A stretch of 24,325 nucleotides of DNA from Pirum gemmata (Eukaryota; Opisthokonta; Ichthyosporea), in contig PDIN01000023.1 of the NCBI GenBank assembly GCA_002812295.1, forward strand, positions 2,221-26,545. Direction: 5' to 3'. Under the pieces are notes generated by a model. That model was not told where the DNA came from. It did no database searches and saw nothing but the letters and a program-made list of their open reading frames with translations. Shown piece by piece: positions 16,152-22,800 of this stretch. A program made the translations under genes and the position numbers. How positions within the stretch are numbered: position 1 is the first letter of the stretch; the number at the start of each line of letters is the position of its first letter.

Positions 16152-17078
16152 TTAACGATAGGTTACCACTCTATTTCTTAAAGTTCGCTTAACAGGACTT
16201 TTCAAAGAGGTTTTTACTTTTTTACGAGACATACTGACTTTCTTCTTATTCTCGTTATTATCGACAATATTCTCGTTATTCTCGGCAGCAATATTATCGG
16301 CAGCAATATTCTCGGCAGCAATATTATCGGCAGCAATATTCTCGGCAGCAATATTCTCGGCAGCAATATTATCGGCAGCAATATTATCGGCAGCAATATT
16401 ATCGGCAGCAATATTCTCTTTAACCTCGTTATTATCAATAACAAATTTGCCATAATTAAGGACAACATTGGCATTATACTTCGCTACAGTAGCATTATAA
16501 TCAATAACATTAGTGTTGATAACATCCTTAGAGCCATGGTCAATAAGTTCAGAGACGTAATCTAGAATAACCGTGTCCAAGGAAAATCGTTCAAAATCAC
16601 AACTGAAATACCAATAACTTCCGCCAAATTGAGTTTGAGGTGGTTTTACGTTATTATTATTAACCTGGTATTGATGCTTCAAAAGTTTGGCTAATGTGAT
16701 GTAATTCACTTTCCGAAAATTATCATGAAAATTCAATTTAGGGAACAAATACTTAATTCGTTCAGTGACTTTAACCCTGTCATGATTTAATCCATTACAT
16801 AAACATTCAAAAGGTTCATTGTAAGAAAAATTTCTAAAAAGTCGTCGTTTTCTTAAACGTTTACCTTGTATAATATTGTCTTTAGTAATCTTAGTAATGA
16901 AAGTACAGTTACTGCCTAGCCAAAACTCATCGTCGTCGTCACTAATTCCTTTACTTCCTTCACTTTCCGAGGTCGCATCACTTTCCGAGGCTAGAACATC
17001 ACTTTCCGAGGTTTCATAAGTTAAGTCTTCATCGGACACAACAAAACTATCATCATTGAATTCTTTATAGCTATCCAT
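16152..17078 (-). CDS. Acidic-N-terminal, basic-C-terminal protein with NIAAD/E repeats
   Basis: A 308-residue protein. Residues 1-50 are very acidic and Ser-rich (SESD, DDDDE motifs, good casein-kinase-II-like sites). A compact central region (about 55-215) is rich in aromatic and hydrophobic residues, with KRLRKRRLFRNF, FECLCNG and GGSYWYFSCDFERFSLD. Residues about 220-265 are a run of NIAAD/NIAAE pentapeptides, and the tail is Lys/Arg-rich (SRKKVKTSLKSPVKRTLRNR). The mixed charge suggests a nuclear or DNA/chromatin-associated protein, but I recognise no family. The start at 17078 is preceded by an AT-rich gap shared with the divergent gene at 17189. Confidence 0.7.
   Translation of the reverse strand: MDSYKEFNDDSFVVSDEDLTYETSESDVLASESDATSESEGSKGISDDDDEFWLGSNCTFITKITKDNIIQGKRLRKRRLFRNFSYNEPFECLCNGLNHDRVKVTERIKYLFPKLNFHDNFRKVNYITLAKLLKHQYQVNNNNVKPPQTQFGGSYWYFSCDFERFSLDTVILDYVSELIDHGSKDVINTNVIDYNATVAKYNANVVLNYGKFVIDNNEVKENIAADNIAADNIAADNIAAENIAAENIAADNIAAENIAADNIAAENNENIVDNNENKKKVSMSRKKVKTSLKSPVKRTLRNRVVTYR
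16268..16416 (-). repeat. 15-bp repeats coding NIAAD/NIAAE
   Basis: The unit GCAGCAATATT(A/C)TCG (plus strand) repeats about nine to ten times. It alternates between ATT-ATC and ATT-CTC variants, which decides Asp or Glu. The third-position pattern is not random, hinting at duplication of pairs of units. Confidence 0.85.
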
Positions 17079-17188
17079 TTTTTTTAAATTTTTTTTTTGT
17101 GTTTTAAAAAAAAAAATAAAAATAATAAAAAAATTAAAAAAAATACAAAGGTTATATACATTTTTTTTTTAAATAATAATAATAATAA

Positions 17189-17587
17189 ATGTCGTCAATG
17201 TATTTTTCTACAAAGAATCAAAAGTATAATCCAAGAAATATAAAGAACGATAATTATAAATACGATAACTTAACCTTATGTGCCAAAAGTAAAAAATGTG
17301 CTTGTAATAATAGTGAGGACAGTCCCATCAGAAAAGACGAATTATCATTTACAACAACCCAAGATAAATGTATGTATGTTGACCCGGTAACGATGAAAAC
17401 TTATAATTTGTGCGAGCTATCATGCGAAGGGTTAAAAAAAATGGCCAGACAATATAGTCAAAATCCTGACAATAAACTATTACTTTATGCTTTACAAAAA
17501 GCAAATTATATAAAACAATGCGAATCTTTTTCGGAAGATCCCAGCAATAAGATTAAGTTGTTATTAAAAGAACAATTGACAAAATAA
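17189..17587 (+). CDS. Small Cys-containing protein of unknown function
   Basis: A 132-residue protein with no membrane helix. It has a Tyr/Asn/Lys-rich N-terminus, then a cluster of Cys (LCAKSKKCACNN, DKCMYVD, YNLCELSCEG, KQCESF). A helical C-terminal half follows, with MARQYSQNPDNKLLLYALQKANYI. Spaced Cys pairs could bind a metal or form disulphides in a virion. The ATG follows a TATATA motif and AAT repeats. Its stop is nine bases from the convergent stop at 17597. No family recognised. Confidence 0.65.
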   Translation: MSSMYFSTKNQKYNPRNIKNDNYKYDNLTLCAKSKKCACNNSEDSPIRKDELSFTTTQDKCMYVDPVTMKTYNLCELSCEGLKKMARQYSQNPDNKLLLYALQKANYIKQCESFSEDPSNKIKLLLKEQLTK

Positions 17588-17596
17588 ATAAATATA

Positions 17597-17953
17597 TTAT
17601 TGGTAATAAGTCCATTGTCTTATTGGAATATTATAATTTGGATACATAAAAACATTGTTAAATGGAACAAATGTCCGAGAAGAGGTTGGTGGAACATATT
17701 GAAAAATTGTATTTATAGAAGGATCATAATATGGATTAATATTGTTATTGTTATTGTAAATAGGAATAGTGTAAGATGGTTTTATTGGTAAAAAGGTAGG
17801 TGCATGCCATTGATTTAAATTGGTACTAGGACCAATGTCAGGAATCATAGACTGTGGGTAGTAAAAAGAGTCTTTACATTCCACATTACCAAAAAAGTCA
17901 CAATGTGCTTGTTGATTAAAATAACAGCCGATATCGTATTGAGGACAACGCAT
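17597..17953 (-). CDS. Small Pro/Tyr/Asn-rich protein with N-terminal Cys
   Basis: A 118-residue protein beginning MRCPQYDIGCYFNQQAHCDF, with Cys at 3, 10, 18 and 26. It continues as a low-complexity Pro, Tyr, Asn and Phe-rich chain ending WTYYQ. There is no membrane helix. Extended Pro/Tyr-rich chains with few Cys are common in small virion structural proteins; that role is inference. It is divergent from the frame at 18006 and shares with it a 52-base AT-rich gap. Confidence 0.6.
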   Translation of the reverse strand: MRCPQYDIGCYFNQQAHCDFFGNVECKDSFYYPQSMIPDIGPSTNLNQWHAPTFLPIKPSYTIPIYNNNNNINPYYDPSINTIFQYVPPTSSRTFVPFNNVFMYPNYNIPIRQWTYYQ

Positions 17954-18005
17954 TTATTATATAATAATATAAAAAATTATATTTTTATATTATTATATAT
18001 ATAAA
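17954..18005. promoter_or_regulatory. Bidirectional AT-only promoter gap
   Basis: The 52 bases between the divergent starts at 17953 and 18006 are entirely A/T, with TATATATATAAA on the plus side (17994-18005) and TTATTATATAATAATATA on the minus side. This fits a shared promoter with two TATA-like boxes. Confidence 0.4.
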
Positions 18006-18267
18006 ATGGAACGAAACGGCATGGATTATTGGTGGAATTATAATTTTTATAATTTTTATAATATTAGTAATATTTTTTTCATTTTATTTCTTTCAATCTT
18101 CTAATGTAGTAACTTATCAAAGGTCGCCAACGGATATTGGTCTCAGTCTGCTTGGTGATTTAGCAGGAAGTCTAATTGCTAGTTCTTTTAATGCTCGTGG
18201 TGGACGAGGTAGTGGACGAGGTGGTGGACGACAGGTTATTGGTGGTATGAAAAAGCGATATATTTAA
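18006..18267 (+). pseudogene. Membrane protein with Gly/Arg-rich tail lacking an in-frame ATG
   Basis: An 86-codon plus frame reads WNETAWIIGG, a strong hydrophobic helix of Ile/Phe/Leu, VVTYQRSPTDIGLSLLGD, LAGSLIASSF and then a GGRG-SGRGGGRQ tail ending KKRYI. It is open from 17968 but has no ATG before the helix. The ATG at 18006, right after the TATA-like box, is one base out of frame and gives only 32 residues. A one-base indel between the ATG and the helix would join them. This could be a mutation, a sequencing error or non-AUG/frameshifted translation. The helix followed by a basic Gly/Arg tail suggests an inner-membrane virion protein. Confidence 0.5.
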
Positions 18268-18276
18268 TTTTTTTTT

Positions 18277-18396
18277 TTATTCTATGTTGTCAGGTTTATC
18301 CGACAAAAAATAGCGAAAATCGAACATTGGTTCTGAAAGCCATTGAGGTAAGAAGAAAACTATAATGGCTGAAATTATCATTATCATAAAATTCAT
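18277..18396 (-). CDS. 39-residue single-helix membrane protein
   Basis: A short minus-strand frame from ATG at 18396 to TAA at 18277-18279. It has an N-terminal hydrophobic helix (MNFMIMIISAIIVFFLPQWL) followed by an acidic/aromatic tail (FDFRYFLSDKPDNIE). The start is preceded by TATAAAAA-like AT-rich sequence. Its stop lies nine bases from the convergent stop at 18267. Clear membrane-helix composition and tight packing support a real gene; no family recognised. Confidence 0.5.
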   Translation of the reverse strand: MNFMIMIISAIIVFFLPQWLSEPMFDFRYFLSDKPDNIE

Positions 18397-18446
18397 TTTT
18401 ATAAAAAAGTTAATTTATTAGTATTTTTTTAATTAAAATGTTTTTT

Positions 18447-19082
18447 TTAAAAATTTAATGCCGATTGAAATTCTTGATCAAAACTTTTTGGAGACGAGGA
18501 CGAAGAATTATTAATATAGTTGTTCCATTCTTTGTTAAATTCTTTATTTATATCTAAATGTTTGTCCAGTGACGAGTCAGTGTATGATTTATTTTCTTGT
18601 TCTTTTCGAACGGAATCTAAACTTATTTCGTTTCCGAATAAGTTATTAAATTTAATATCTGACACAGCTTTTAGAGTATTTTTACTTCTTTTACCTTTAC
18701 TTCTTTTACCTTTACTTCTTTTACCTTTACTTCTTTTACCTTTACTTCTACCTTTACTTCTTTTACTTCTACCTTTACTTCTACCTTTACTTCTTTTACC
18801 TTTACTTCTTTTACTTCTTCCTTTACTTCCTTTACCTTTACTTCCTTTACTTCTTCCTTTACTTCCTTTACCTTTACTTCCTTTACTTTTACTTCTACCT
18901 TTACTTCCTTTACTTTTACTTCTACCTTTACTTCCTTTACTTTTACTTCTACCTTTACTTTTAGCTTGTAATTCCAATGTTAAAGATGGAGATTTGGTTA
19001 ATGCATTTCCATTTTTTTCTAAAGGAGTAAATATTTGTGAACCTTCTGGTCCATCAATAGAAAAACAAGATTTTACAACCAT
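18447..19082 (-). CDS. Highly basic Lys/Ser/Gly/Arg repeat protein, possible DNA-condensing protein
   Basis: A 211-residue protein. The N-terminal 40 residues are ordinary (MVVKSCFSIDGPEGSQIF). About 95 residues follow made only of Lys, Ser, Gly and Arg in units such as SKGR, SKGK and KRSKG. The C-terminal domain is acidic/polar (NTLKAVSDIKFNNLFGNEIS, then a Ser run and FDQEFQSALNF). The basic block resembles protamine-like or histone-tail-like sequences that neutralise DNA, so a virion DNA-packaging role is plausible but inferred. Ser spacing would allow phosphorylation to switch DNA binding. The complementary strand has a matching Leu-rich open frame, a shadow of the repeat. Confidence 0.65.
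   Translation of the reverse strand: MVVKSCFSIDGPEGSQIFTPLEKNGNALTKSPSLTLELQAKSKGRSKSKGSKGRSKSKGSKGRSKSKGSKGKGSKGRSKGSKGKGSKGRSKRSKGKRSKGRSKGRSKRSKGRSKGKRSKGKRSKGKRSKGKRSKNTLKAVSDIKFNNLFGNEISLDSVRKEQENKSYTDSSLDKHLDINKEFNKEWNNYINNSSSSSPKSFDQEFQSALNF
18670..18965 (-). repeat. Tandem 6/15/21-bp basic-coding repeats
   Basis: Plus-strand TTACTTCTTTTACCT-type units dominate on the left and TTACTTCCTTTACTTTTACTTCTACC-type units on the right. Higher-order copies of about 36 bp occur at 18880-18960. All changes keep the frame and only swap Lys, Arg, Ser and Gly. Confidence 0.85.
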
Positions 19083-19185
19083 TTTATTTTATTATAAACA
19101 TAAAATTTTTTTTTTATTATTATTATTATTTTTATTATTATTATTTGTCTGGGTATTATTATTTTTATTATTATAAAAAGAAACG

Positions 19186-19626
19186 ATGAAAAACTTGACC
19201 AAGGCTTGTAAAATATTTTCCAAAAACCCACAACAGAACGAAAATTCAAATTTGCAAATAATCAATAATGGAGAAAATATAATAAATCTGAACGAAATAG
19301 AAACTTATTGTAATAATATTAGTATTAAAATCAATACCAGTAACTTTGAAATAAAAATTCCAATTCATACAATAGTAACATTATATGGTACTATTGGAAA
19401 TAAAAAAATTAAAATCATTAAAGATAATATGAGTAAAACCAAAGCAATAACATATAAAAGTAAAGACATTTTACAAGATAAATTTATTGGATCCGAATTT
19501 ATAATATCAAGAATAGCGTTCGAACGATTGAACATATTTTCCAAGTCAGGAATCAATTGGCAAAAAATTATTATTACTATTACTATTATTATTATTATTA
19601 TTATTATTATAAATATTTTTTTTTAA
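19186..19626 (+). CDS. Tail-anchored protein with poly-Ile membrane helix
   Basis: A 146-residue protein. The soluble part is Asn/Lys/Ile-rich, with alternating beta-strand-like segments (ISIKINTSNFEIKIPIHTIV, LYGTIGNKKIKII) and IAFERLNIFSKSG. It ends with about 20 residues that are nearly all Ile (after INWQK). That helix is encoded by an ATT microsatellite at 19575-19610. The layout suggests insertion of the C-terminus into a membrane with the body facing the cytoplasm or virion core. It lies directly upstream of the collagen-like gene, 11 bases apart on the same strand. No family recognised. Confidence 0.65.
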   Translation: MKNLTKACKIFSKNPQQNENSNLQIINNGENIINLNEIETYCNNISIKINTSNFEIKIPIHTIVTLYGTIGNKKIKIIKDNMSKTKAITYKSKDILQDKFIGSEFIISRIAFERLNIFSKSGINWQKIIITITIIIIIIIIINIFF

Positions 19627-19637
19627 TATAATAAATC

Positions 19638-20609
19638 ATGAATTGTAATTGTAATTGTAATTGTCATCAAGAAACAAAAATATATATTCAAGGACCACAT
19701 GGACCACAAGGTGTACCCGGAATCCAAGGAATACCTGGAATCCTAGGTATGCAAGGCGAGAAGGGTGAAAAGGGTGATGTAGGCGAGAAGGGCGAGAAGG
19801 GTGAGAAGGGTGAAAAGGGTGAAAAGGGNGATGTAGGCGAGAAGGGCGAGAAGGGTGAAAAGGGTGATGTAGGCGAGAAGGGCGAGAAGGGTGAGAAGGG
19901 TGAAAAGGGTGATGTAGGCGAGAAGGGCGAGAAGGGTGAAAAGGGTGATGTAGGCGAGAAGGGCGAGAAGGGTGAGAAGGGTGAAAAGGGTGATGTAGGC
20001 GAGAAGGGCGAGAAGGGTGAAAAGGGTGATGTAGGCGAGAAGGGCGAGAAGGGTGAGAAGGGTGAAAAGGGTGATGTAGGCGAGAAGGGCGAGAAGGGTG
20101 AAAAGGGTGATGTAGGCGAGAAGGGCGAGAAGGGTGAAAAGGGTGAAAAGGGTGAAAAGGGTGAAAAGGGCGAGAAGGGTGATGTAGGAATTTGTTGTGA
20201 TTCATTTAAAAGTCATGGCGAGTTATATGTAACTAAAAACACTATATTAACCTTATTAAAAGACACCCCACAAAAAATAAATATTTTTCAACAAGGGTTG
20301 TTAAAGAATTTAGTAAGCGATCAGTCACTATTTAAAATATTATTTGCAGGACATTATTCTATTAGAATTTCAGCCAATTTTAAAGCATTAAATAATTACT
20401 GTGAGGTTTCGGGGGGTGTTATTGTTAACGATGAACTACTTTTAGAAAAATCCAACTTTGCTCTCAATTTGGACTATAATTATCTTGATTTTACTACTCA
20501 AACTTTTATAGATTTAAAAGAGAATGATGAAGTTGGCTTTATTATTGAGGTAAATAATGATGTCGATATAAAGTTTAACAATCTGAGTATACAAATACAA
20601 ATATTATAA
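19638..20609 (+). CDS. Collagen-like protein with C-terminal C1q-like head
   Basis: A 323-residue protein. The N-terminus [11 protein letters not shown] has four alternating Cys that could lock trimers by disulphides. A Gly-X-Y collagen domain (about 17-186) follows, starting [13 protein letters not shown] and going on as [10 protein letters not shown] repeats. After a CC pair the last ~135 residues are beta-rich ([49 protein letters not shown]), as in C1q/TNF-type trimeric heads. Viral collagens of this form are known in mimivirus and other giant viruses, where they decorate virion fibres; surface use here is inferred. One ambiguous base (19829) falls inside the repeat and leaves one residue undefined. 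No signal peptide, as expected if it is assembled into virions inside the cell. Confidence 0.92.
   Translation: MNCNCNCNCHQETKIYIQGPHGPQGVPGIQGIPGILGMQGEKGEKGDVGEKGEKGEKGEKGEKXDVGEKGEKGEKGDVGEKGEKGEKGEKGDVGEKGEKGEKGDVGEKGEKGEKGEKGDVGEKGEKGEKGDVGEKGEKGEKGEKGDVGEKGEKGEKGDVGEKGEKGEKGEKGEKGEKGEKGDVGICCDSFKSHGELYVTKNTILTLLKDTPQKINIFQQGLLKNLVSDQSLFKILFAGHYSIRISANFKALNNYCEVSGGVIVNDELLLEKSNFALNLDYNYLDFTTQTFIDLKENDEVGFIIEVNNDVDIKFNNLSIQIQIL
19756..20190 (+). repeat. Collagen repeat array with 81-bp higher-order unit
   Basis: Units of GDVG(EKG)n alternate between 36 bp (three EKG triplets) and 45 bp (four), giving an 81-bp pair repeated at least three times almost exactly. Runs at both ends have extra EKG copies. 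Position 19829 is an N, so the assembly is uncertain here. Confidence 0.9.
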
Positions 20610-20622
20610 AAGAAATAATTCT

Positions 20623-20649
20623 GTGAAAAAAAAAGGAAAAAAAAAAAGG

Positions 20650-20703
<54 letters not shown>

Positions 20704-20721
20704 AAAAAAAAAAAAAGGAAA
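20623..20721. repeat. Poly-A spacer with a 52-base A run
   Basis: The spacer between the collagen stop and the next ATG is almost pure A with scattered GG doublets. The longest run is 20650-20701. An open frame of Lys codons runs through it, but the following ATG at 20722 is a better start. It may act as promoter/poly-A tract; the exact length is unlikely to be reliable. Confidence 0.8.
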
Positions 20722-21714
20722 ATGTTTCAAAATAACACATCAAAAATATATTTTTTAACTCAATGTTCATATGATGAACAAAATATAATTAGTATCTATT
20801 TAGATAAGAAAAATGTGTTATGGTTATCACTTAGAAATGTAAGTGAATTTTTGAAACTAAATGTAAATAAGCTTTTGGAAAAGGGAGATTTCTTTGTAAA
20901 AAGAGTTAAATGTCCATTAAAAGACATTGAAATTTTGGTAATTCCTGATATTGTTTTGTATTCGAAAGACATCACACAAACATTTGAGGTCCATCGGCAT
21001 CAATGGTTAAGTGACCAAATCCAATCCTTACAAAAAAATTATTGTATGGAAGATGAAAGTGACAAAAAAAAAAAATCTGAAATATCAGAAGTTCCGTTAT
21101 GGAAAATGTATGTAGATATGATGAACATGGATAAAGAAAATCCCTTTTTTCCGACTTTATGTCAGGTATTTTTATTGCGTTCGAAAAGTTTAATTAGTTT
21201 AAACGAACAAAGACAACAACTAGTCATGAAGAATGCAGAAGTTGAATATGAATTAAAAAAAAATATATTGCTTAGCATAAAATCAAAGAAAAATAATCAA
21301 GGTACTATTGAAGTTAGCAAGGACGTGACCGAGGATGTGACCGAGGACGTGACCGAGGATGTGACCGAGGATGTGACCGAGGATGTGACCAATGTTGTGA
21401 CCGAAGTTGTGACCAAGGATGTGACCAAGGATGTGACCGAGGTTGTGACCGAGGACGTGACCGATGTTGTGACCGAGGTTGTGACCGAGGTTGTGACCAA
21501 TGTTGTGACCGAGGAGGATGTGACCAATGTTGTGACCGAAGTTGTGACCAAGGATGTGACCGAGGATGTGACCGAGGACGTGACCGAGGATGTGACCGAG
21601 GTTGTGACCGAGGATATTACTAAAGTCATTGAAGATGGTAACAAAGACATCAACAAAGTCATGGAGGATGGTGGAAAGTATTATATAAGCAATCATATGA
21701 TCAACTCTATTTAA
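20722..21714 (+). CDS. Bro/KilA-like N-terminal domain protein with DVTE repeats
   Basis: A 330-residue protein. An in-frame ATG exists upstream at 20623, but it would add 33 residues of pure homopolymer Lys/Gly/Arg, so 20722 is preferred. Residues 5-110 look like a small viral Bro/KilA-type domain: strand QNIISIYLDKKNVLWLSLRN, helix VSEFLKLNVNKLLEKG, strand IEILVIPDIVLYS. A helical middle (about 115-190) follows, with LNEQRQQLVMKNAEVEYELKKN likely coiled coil. About 100 residues of DVTE/VVTE/VVTN tetrapeptides come next, and a short tail ends NHMINSI. The general plan resembles the repeat protein at 1527-4625 (domain plus coiled coil), but similarity is weak. The stop is two bases from the convergent PCNA stop. 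Function unknown; DNA binding possible. Confidence 0.6.
   Translation: MFQNNTSKIYFLTQCSYDEQNIISIYLDKKNVLWLSLRNVSEFLKLNVNKLLEKGDFFVKRVKCPLKDIEILVIPDIVLYSKDITQTFEVHRHQWLSDQIQSLQKNYCMEDESDKKKKSEISEVPLWKMYVDMMNMDKENPFFPTLCQVFLLRSKSLISLNEQRQQLVMKNAEVEYELKKNILLSIKSKKNNQGTIEVSKDVTEDVTEDVTEDVTEDVTEDVTNVVTEVVTKDVTKDVTEVVTEDVTDVVTEVVTEVVTNVVTEEDVTNVVTEVVTKDVTEDVTEDVTEDVTEVVTEDITKVIEDGNKDINKVMEDGGKYYISNHMINSI
21320..21625 (+). repeat. 12-bp GTGACCGAGGAT repeats coding DVTE
   Basis: About 25 tandem 12-bp units encode D-V-T-E, V-V-T-E, V-V-T-K and V-V-T-N. One insertion of GAG near 21515 shifts the register by a codon. A larger block (the VTNVVTEVVTKDVT order, near 21390 and 21530) appears twice, indicating duplication of groups of units. 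Both other frames of the opposite strand stay open, a shadow effect. Confidence 0.9.
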
Positions 21715-21716
21715 AT

Positions 21717-22769
21717 TTATAAACCATCATTACCACCATCATCAATACCTCCATCATCAATACCACCATCATTACTTATCTTGAGTAGATTATTATTATC
21801 TAATGGTTTAATATATATGGACAGATTCCCTAGATCTGCAACTTTTACTTTGAATAATAGGGGTAAATTTTTATTAAAATAAACATGCATATTTTTACTT
21901 AACCCAGCTACTTTAACAATTTTAAGAAGTTGTTCTATATGGAAATTTTCATTAAACTCAATCTCATCCTCATCCTCATCCTCATCATTATTATCATCAT
22001 TATTATCATCATTACTATTATCATTATCATTATCATTATTATTATCATCATTATTATTATCATCATTATCATTATCATTATTATCATTATTATCATTATT
22101 ATCACTTTCTTTTCTACGTATATTGTTTTCTTTTTTGCGTAATAAATTACTACCACGGAATGAATCCATAATATTTTTGTCTATACATTCACCAAGGACA
22201 ACTTCTTTAGAAAAAACATTGTGCATATCAGACGAAAAATATATTTGATAATTTCTTATATTAATATTAATGGTATTAGTTATCGTGTTCATATCCTTAC
22301 ACATTTTATGATATTCGGTAGTTGACAATAAAATGGATTTGGAATAGCCATAAGGAATGCTTTCAGATAAATTTTGAACAGAATGAATTTTAATATGTGA
22401 AGTACAATAGCGATTTTGTTCCCTTGGTTTTATGCGAATAACTAAACTTTGTGGATTTTCTTTTTCAATATACATTTCAATAGCGTCTTTTTTCTTTATA
22501 CTCTTCATCATACATGAAAAGTATTTAAGGGTTAGGCCTATTTGATAATGATCCGATTCAAAATTATAAACAAAAAGTTGAAAGTTTTCTTTTTCCAAAC
22601 TCATATCAAATAAAATTTGTTTGGCTGAATCAACCATTTGCATGGTGACTCCTTTCCTGTGCAAATCCCAACATAAGACTTTGGAATTTGCTTGTAAAAT
22701 CTCACTGAGAACTTTAAATATGTATCCCTCATGTGTTTTAAAATAAAATAAATACTTACTGTTGGACAT
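21717..22769 (-). CDS. PCNA: PCNA-like DNA sliding clamp with acidic insertion
   Basis: A 350-residue protein; usual PCNA is about 260. The N-terminal clamp half shows VLCWDLHRKGVTMQMVDSAK (the central strand/helix region), LTLKYFSCMMKSIKKKDAIE and a linker region with SESIPYGYSKSILLSTTEYHKMCKDM (start of the second half). The last domain has FHIEQLLKIVKVAGLSKNMH, LPLLFKVKVADLGNLSIYI and PL, matching the family's end. Between them (about 210-270) is an Asn/Asp run plus a DEDEDE stretch, encoded by an ATT/ATC microsatellite, in a loop. The tail ends with a GGIDDGG repeat rather than a typical acidic end. PCNA forms a trimeric ring that holds DNA polymerase on DNA. It lies 31 bases downstream of the RNase III gene on the same strand. 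Confidence 0.9.
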   Translation of the reverse strand: MSNSKYLFYFKTHEGYIFKVLSEILQANSKVLCWDLHRKGVTMQMVDSAKQILFDMSLEKENFQLFVYNFESDHYQIGLTLKYFSCMMKSIKKKDAIEMYIEKENPQSLVIRIKPREQNRYCTSHIKIHSVQNLSESIPYGYSKSILLSTTEYHKMCKDMNTITNTININIRNYQIYFSSDMHNVFSKEVVLGECIDKNIMDSFRGSNLLRKKENNIRRKESDNNDNNDNNDNDNDDNNNDDNNNDNDNDNSNDDNNDDNNDEDEDEDEIEFNENFHIEQLLKIVKVAGLSKNMHVYFNKNLPLLFKVKVADLGNLSIYIKPLDNNNLLKISNDGGIDDGGIDDGGNDGL

Positions 22770-22800
22770 TATTTTTATAAGGCTTATGCTTATTTTTAAA

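Noticed and set aside
18520-19176. Plus-strand Leu/Pro-rich open frame of 218 codons
   Set aside because: It is the complement of the basic KSG/R repeat gene; its composition is explained by the repeat, and the minus-strand product has ordinary flanking domains.
19636-20205. Minus-strand His/Pro/Ser-rich open frame opposite the collagen gene
   Set aside because: It is a mirror of the collagen repeat; the plus strand has a Gly-X-Y pattern plus a real C-terminal head.
21283-21696. Two minus-strand open frames opposite the DVTE repeats
   Set aside because: A 12-bp repeat without stops leaves other frames open too; these have no non-repeat domain.
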